Shown here: piece by piece, positions 59,561 through 64,000 of the stretch
Layout of the letters: the number at the start of each line of letters is the position of its first letter
Position numbering within the stretch: position 1 is the stretch's first letter
Source: Colius striatus
Taxonomy: Eukaryota; Chordata; Aves; Coliiformes; Coliidae
Reading direction: 5' to 3'
NCBI RefSeq assembly: GCF_028858725.1
Contig: NC_084766.1
Coordinates: forward strand, 26,147,001-26,211,000
Length of the DNA: 64,000 nucleotides
Position numbers and translations under genes: made by a program
The notes under the pieces: model-generated
The model's input: only the letters and a program-made list of their open reading frames with translations
What the model was told of the DNA's origin: nothing
The model's database searches: none

Positions 59561-62500
59561 GCACAGCCTGGACCAGGAACTCCAGCACCTTCCAGTCCTC
59601 CTGGTGCTACTCTCACCACAACATTCACACTTTGCAGTGGTTTCAAGTTTCCAAATCAGCATCCTTGCTGGATTTCCAATTTCTAGACGTCTCCATGCCA
59701 GTAAAAAAAAAAAGATTCTGAAGAACATTAATTTTTCCAGACTGCATACCAGTTGTAATTCCTGATTCTCTGTTACTATTGTCTACAAATTCCCTTGACA
59801 ATTTTCAGCTCTTCAGATTTACAGTCCTTCCTAGCACAGTATTTTATCCACAAATAAATGCAACCATCCTTTTTCTGAAGGCAAGGGGAAAATATATAGA
59901 AAGCACACAGATGTTTGGCAAGTACATCAAAGCTAGGCTAGTCAGTACAAAAACCCTCCCCCCAAAACCCCTGACATTCTCAGTGCTTTCACAACACAAT
60001 TAAATTTTAAGTATGAACAGAGTGGGATTCCAAATGGGTACATAACATCCACAATAATTAATTAATTGGAATGCACAGAAACCTATAGACAGATGTAAAC
60101 TGTATTAAAACATCTTCGTGTGCTGCTCCATTCTGTGCGGCCAGTCACATGGATTCGGAGCATATCTTTGGTTTTCACATTAATACAAAATTAGATGAGG
60201 CTGGGCAATGATATCAACTCCTGGCCAGTAGGTATCAGCTTACTGTCTTTGGCAAAGTCATGCTCATGTTCTCTGCACAGTTGGAGAATATGGTATTTGG
60301 CTCTTCAAACTCTGCGATGCGATGCTGACCCCTGTACGTTCACTTAGATGCTCTTGGATCTTTGGAAAGCAGAAAGCACTTTCCCCTCCGACAATATTTC
60401 ATAACTTCAGCACGTAATACCTTTTCCAAAGGAGGACAGATGTGCAGGAGTAGTTTCAGTCTTCCAAGTAGTTTTCCATTAGGACCTTGATTTTTTTTTG
60501 CTGGCTGCGTAGTCCAACAGCATAACTGTGGCCTCTGCAAGGCTGGAGATGGGAGCTTACTGCTCAAGCAATACTTGCTGCAAGCAGACCATCCATCCAG
60601 CTGAGGTTCTGCTCATTCACTCCTCAGGTTCAGAGCTGCTGCTACAAGCAGCACACAGCTACTCACCTTTTTCTGGGGAGATTTGAAAAGGGCACAGTAC
60701 AACAATAACTTGAGCTCAGCTTGTCCAACAAGGCAAACTTTGTCCAGAAGTCATTGTGACAAACATTCAGGTTTTTGAGGGGTAGAGAGAGGTGTCATAT
60801 GGGATGGATGGGAGGAATGGCTCTATTTTGTTTTCAGAAAAATGTATAACCTAGTTACAGGAAAGAAGCCAGGAACAATGCCTATCCCACTCACAGTTCA
60901 GTTGTTGGGGTTTTGTTAGTTTTTCAGGCTTTGAAGAGGAGAGAGAGGAAGAGGAAGATCCTGAGCTCCAGGAATCTCACTTTTGGCATGCCAAAGCCAT
61001 CAGTGTAAACGTCCAGATTTTCCACCATGACTTGTGATACATGCCACAAGAAAAGAAGCCACTCCATAGTAAGCTCCCATCCCTTAAGGACACACACTTC
61101 AGATCACTCAGCCTCGGGGAGAAAGGGCTACCACCTCCCTTTGCTACAGGGAGCCTTGACCTGTATGTGAACTCCTTCTGTTCAGTCAACAGGCTGTTCA
61201 GCCAGTGTGGGGCATCAAGGACACAAGCAAGTCTGTCATCATATTCCACTGAAAGGCATCAAATCCATGATGTTCAAGGTGGACTACTATAAAAGTAGTC
61301 CACTAAAGTAGTAGAAAGCCTCTAAAAAGCAGAAGGTAGAAGGTGTAGATGGGAAAGAGGACAGTTGTATCCCTAAAACTGTAAGGAAAAGTCAGGTTTT
61401 CAGTAGGGATTTGGAGGCTGGAAGCTGAAAGATGGCCACAAGTTAACTTTTTGCTATCTGCACTGTACCTCAGGAAACGTTATTTGTTTGCATTTCTATT
61501 AGGATACACTTGTTTTTGCTTACTCTCTATTTTTTTTGCCAGGAAACCCTGATGCTGCTGTCACATGATTAAGAAGTCGCTCACTAATTCAGCACAAACC
61601 TGACACTTCAGTGTCTGACTGTAGCCACCGTGCAAAGAGCATTTGAGATCCTGTGGCATCTGACAGCTTTCCTCCCTTCCAAAACTGACAATAACCAAAA
61701 GCCTCCTATCCAAAACAAAAAGTACTAGGCAGAACACAACCCACATTCCTCCTATTTTTGGGAAAGCCTGGATTGGAAACCTAATTTCTCATCTTGAACC
61801 CATGTGTAGCTGTTTAAGTGTAGTTCAGGAGCCATATGACATTTACAGCTTATTCCCGTGAATGCTATAGAAAACTAATAAAAGAGACAATAATTAGCAA
61901 AATGTACCACAGAATGCAGCATAAAAATCGACTGCAGCAAACACTCATTGTATTCATACCACTGCTTCCCACCAAGGACCTTCTGTTGCACGGAAAAGGC
62001 AATTAATGACAAATTGAGAGCTTGAGAACTCCAGTTTTATGAAGGGAGATCGCATACTCTGCTCCCACTTCACTCCAAGCCTGCTCCTCATTTCCATGAG
62101 GAACTGCACTTAGATTTTCCAGAGCCTCTGCCACTTATTCAGAAACCAGTCTGGAGCAGAAATGGCAAGTCTGCCCTGCTGCCAGCTCCTCAGCTCCTAC
62201 TCAGTCACACCAAGAAGTCCTCCACCTCTCAGTTCTGTTCTACCAGCCTTCAAATGGTAATTTCGGAACACTTTTGGGAAAAATTCCACAAGATACTACT
62301 AACTTTGGAACACAAGACAACAGACAAACATCCAAATACAAATTGAAAGCACTTGCTCAAGAGACTCGCCTAGTGAGTCCCCAGTTCTTGACTAGGGAAC
62401 ATCTTACATTTTTATATCTAAAGCGTACTTCTACCATGTTCTTGGACCCCTTAAATCAACGTCATCAAATTCCACTATGGATTTAGGCTTCATAACGTGA

Positions 62501-64000
62501 CTTCAGTTCTCCAAGCACCGAGTAAGAGTCTTGTGAGAAGGTTTGCTGCTGCCAGCATTTACTTCCAAGTTCTCCAGCCCTGGATAGCTGAGAAACAAAA
62601 ACAGGATAGCTGCGTAACAGCAGTCAGCCTCCTACACACTGAGGAGTTTCCTGGCTACTGCTGTGCTACGAATTTCATGAGCTGTCAAATGGAGCTAGGT
62701 CCAACTGTGGGCCCACTGGTTTTCAACTGCATGGCTTGGGGTACCACATGCCATGCCCATGCAATATCCCATTATGAGCATGTGACAGTAGGTATGGCTC
62801 TGCCATTTCAGGGAAGTTTACGAAGCTGTGCTTGCCCAGCAAAACAGAAACCTGATATGGCCCATATCGAAAGAAGGAAAGGTGCACATAAATATCAAGC
62901 CTAGTTGGGCACCCAGTTATAAGAATTAAAATGAAGAACTACTGCTGACTTGAGTAAAGCTGTTATTCACACCCATTCACTGGCAAAACTGTGTAAGTCC
63001 AGTCAACCACTGCCTCTGTGTTGGCATTCCTAAATGTAAAGTGGCAAAAGAGCAGAGAAAGATGGACCAGTTAGGCGACTCATTTTCCTCCTCCATACCA
63101 GAAGTGAGCACTGGAGGCAAAAGTTAAGTAATAAAGGGGTGCATGACAGAGGGATACACTGGAGCAGCAGATGTCAAGAAAGAAGCCACTTCAGCATTCC
63201 TCTGCCTTTCTGGCCACAAGGCATCTCCTGTAACTAATGCACGTGGAGTGTTTTCAAGGATGCTGGCCACATACTGCTCACATAAACTTCAGGGGATTAA
63301 CAGTACAGCCTCTAGGATGAATCACTCCTATATCTTTCTTTTTTTATCCCACATTAAAATCTAAGAAGGAAGAAAACAGTGACTTGCTCATAACAGATTC
63401 TGTCTCCTTACTCTCCAGAAACATGCAAAGGGCTTGTTACAAATTGGATATTGCTGAGGCTACAGATACATTCCAGAGGAGATTGTAACACCAAAATAAA
63501 AGCACAGGAGTTAACTTCACATCACTAGTTATACTGTGTTCTGCTATTCTTTCTATGCTAATTTGTTGTATCACTGATGGAAGTGGTTTGTCCAAAGTGC
63601 AAGATGCCCATAGGTAAGCATTCAGTGAGACTTTACCATCTCCAGGAACTGACCTTTACAACTCCACTTTCTCCCAGAAAGAGTTACTGTTCAGCTTCAG
63701 CAACGACAAGCAGCTCCAACCTCTGTCATGGGTCCAGTTCAACAGAGGTGACTATAGTTGTGAAATTCGCTTTAAATTGTGGCTGCTTTTACTAATCTAG
63801 GTCAGGCTCAACTACAGCAATTGAGGTACTTTCCTGCCAACTCACTTGAAAGACAAACACTGTGTACCAATGGATAGTCTGACTCCAGAGTTCTACCTTA
63901 TAAGTGCAATTCTAGTCCATCCACCAAGACCTGATGAAGACACGGTTCAGACGGCTACAGAAAAATGCCTCAGCATCACACTGTTGATGTTAAGGCAAAA

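Larger units (their letters stand above)
43210..64000 (-). other. SH3PXD2A: SH3PXD2A intron upstream of the SH3-1 exon (open-ended)
   Basis: At least 20.8 kb of non-coding sequence. I looked for the missing SH3-1 front half, the PX domain and the linker on the minus strand and recognised none. It contains a CR1 3' fragment at 44041, a TG tract at 50067, a CpG-rich patch near 57860-58180, the largest CR1 copy at 58999-59560 and a small perfect hairpin at 61279. Short open frames on both strands look random, with no family resemblance or conserved motif. The remainder is AT-rich unique-looking sequence in which I see nothing. Confidence 0.75.

Overview
This window looks like a piece of a bird chromosome (possibly another sauropsid). 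It holds one recognisable protein-coding gene, split into exons with canonical GT...AG junctions. It also holds several fragments of CR1, the LINE family typical of birds and other sauropsids. Overall repeat density is low, and there are no bacterial-type operons. All recognisable coding sequence is on the minus strand and is the 3' half of SH3PXD2A (TKS5/FISH), the Src-substrate scaffold of podosomes and invadopodia. The identification comes from recognising the protein sequence; no database search was run.

Layout, in the direction of transcription (right to left): 43210-64000 is intron upstream of the first exon seen. The start codon, the PX domain and the first half of SH3-1 lie beyond 64000. 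Seven coding exons follow: 43096-43209 (second half of SH3-1), 38553-38636 (84-nt basic cassette exon), 27694-27811 and 22269-22603 (SH3-2 and linker), 21351-21400 (50-nt microexon), 19156-19275 (start of SH3-3) and 17125-19020 (rest of SH3-3, Src-site region, SH3-4, SH3-5, stop). I worked out the splice phases by hand. They join into one open frame of 904 complete codons plus TAA, ending in the TKS5 C-terminus (...NYLEKKN).

Downstream of the stop (17124 down to about 10600, 10180 or 5757) is a long AT-rich segment read as the 3' UTR. It has several candidate poly(A) signals, three eight-base seed matches to well-known microRNA families, and three short hairpins. From about 5700 to 1 there is no recognisable coding sequence. 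In human, NEURL1 lies next to SH3PXD2A in convergent orientation, so the left end may hold the 3' end of that gene; a plus-strand AATAAA at 2516 is the only hint.

The introns hold CR1 fragments, including a 3'-end copy with a frameshifted reverse-transcriptase C-terminus at about 58999-59560. They also hold a C23 run, a purine tract, a TG tract and two isolated CpG-rich patches that could be alternative promoters or enhancers. I found no new biological system. The most useful leads are the cassette exon, the microexon and the 3' UTR elements.
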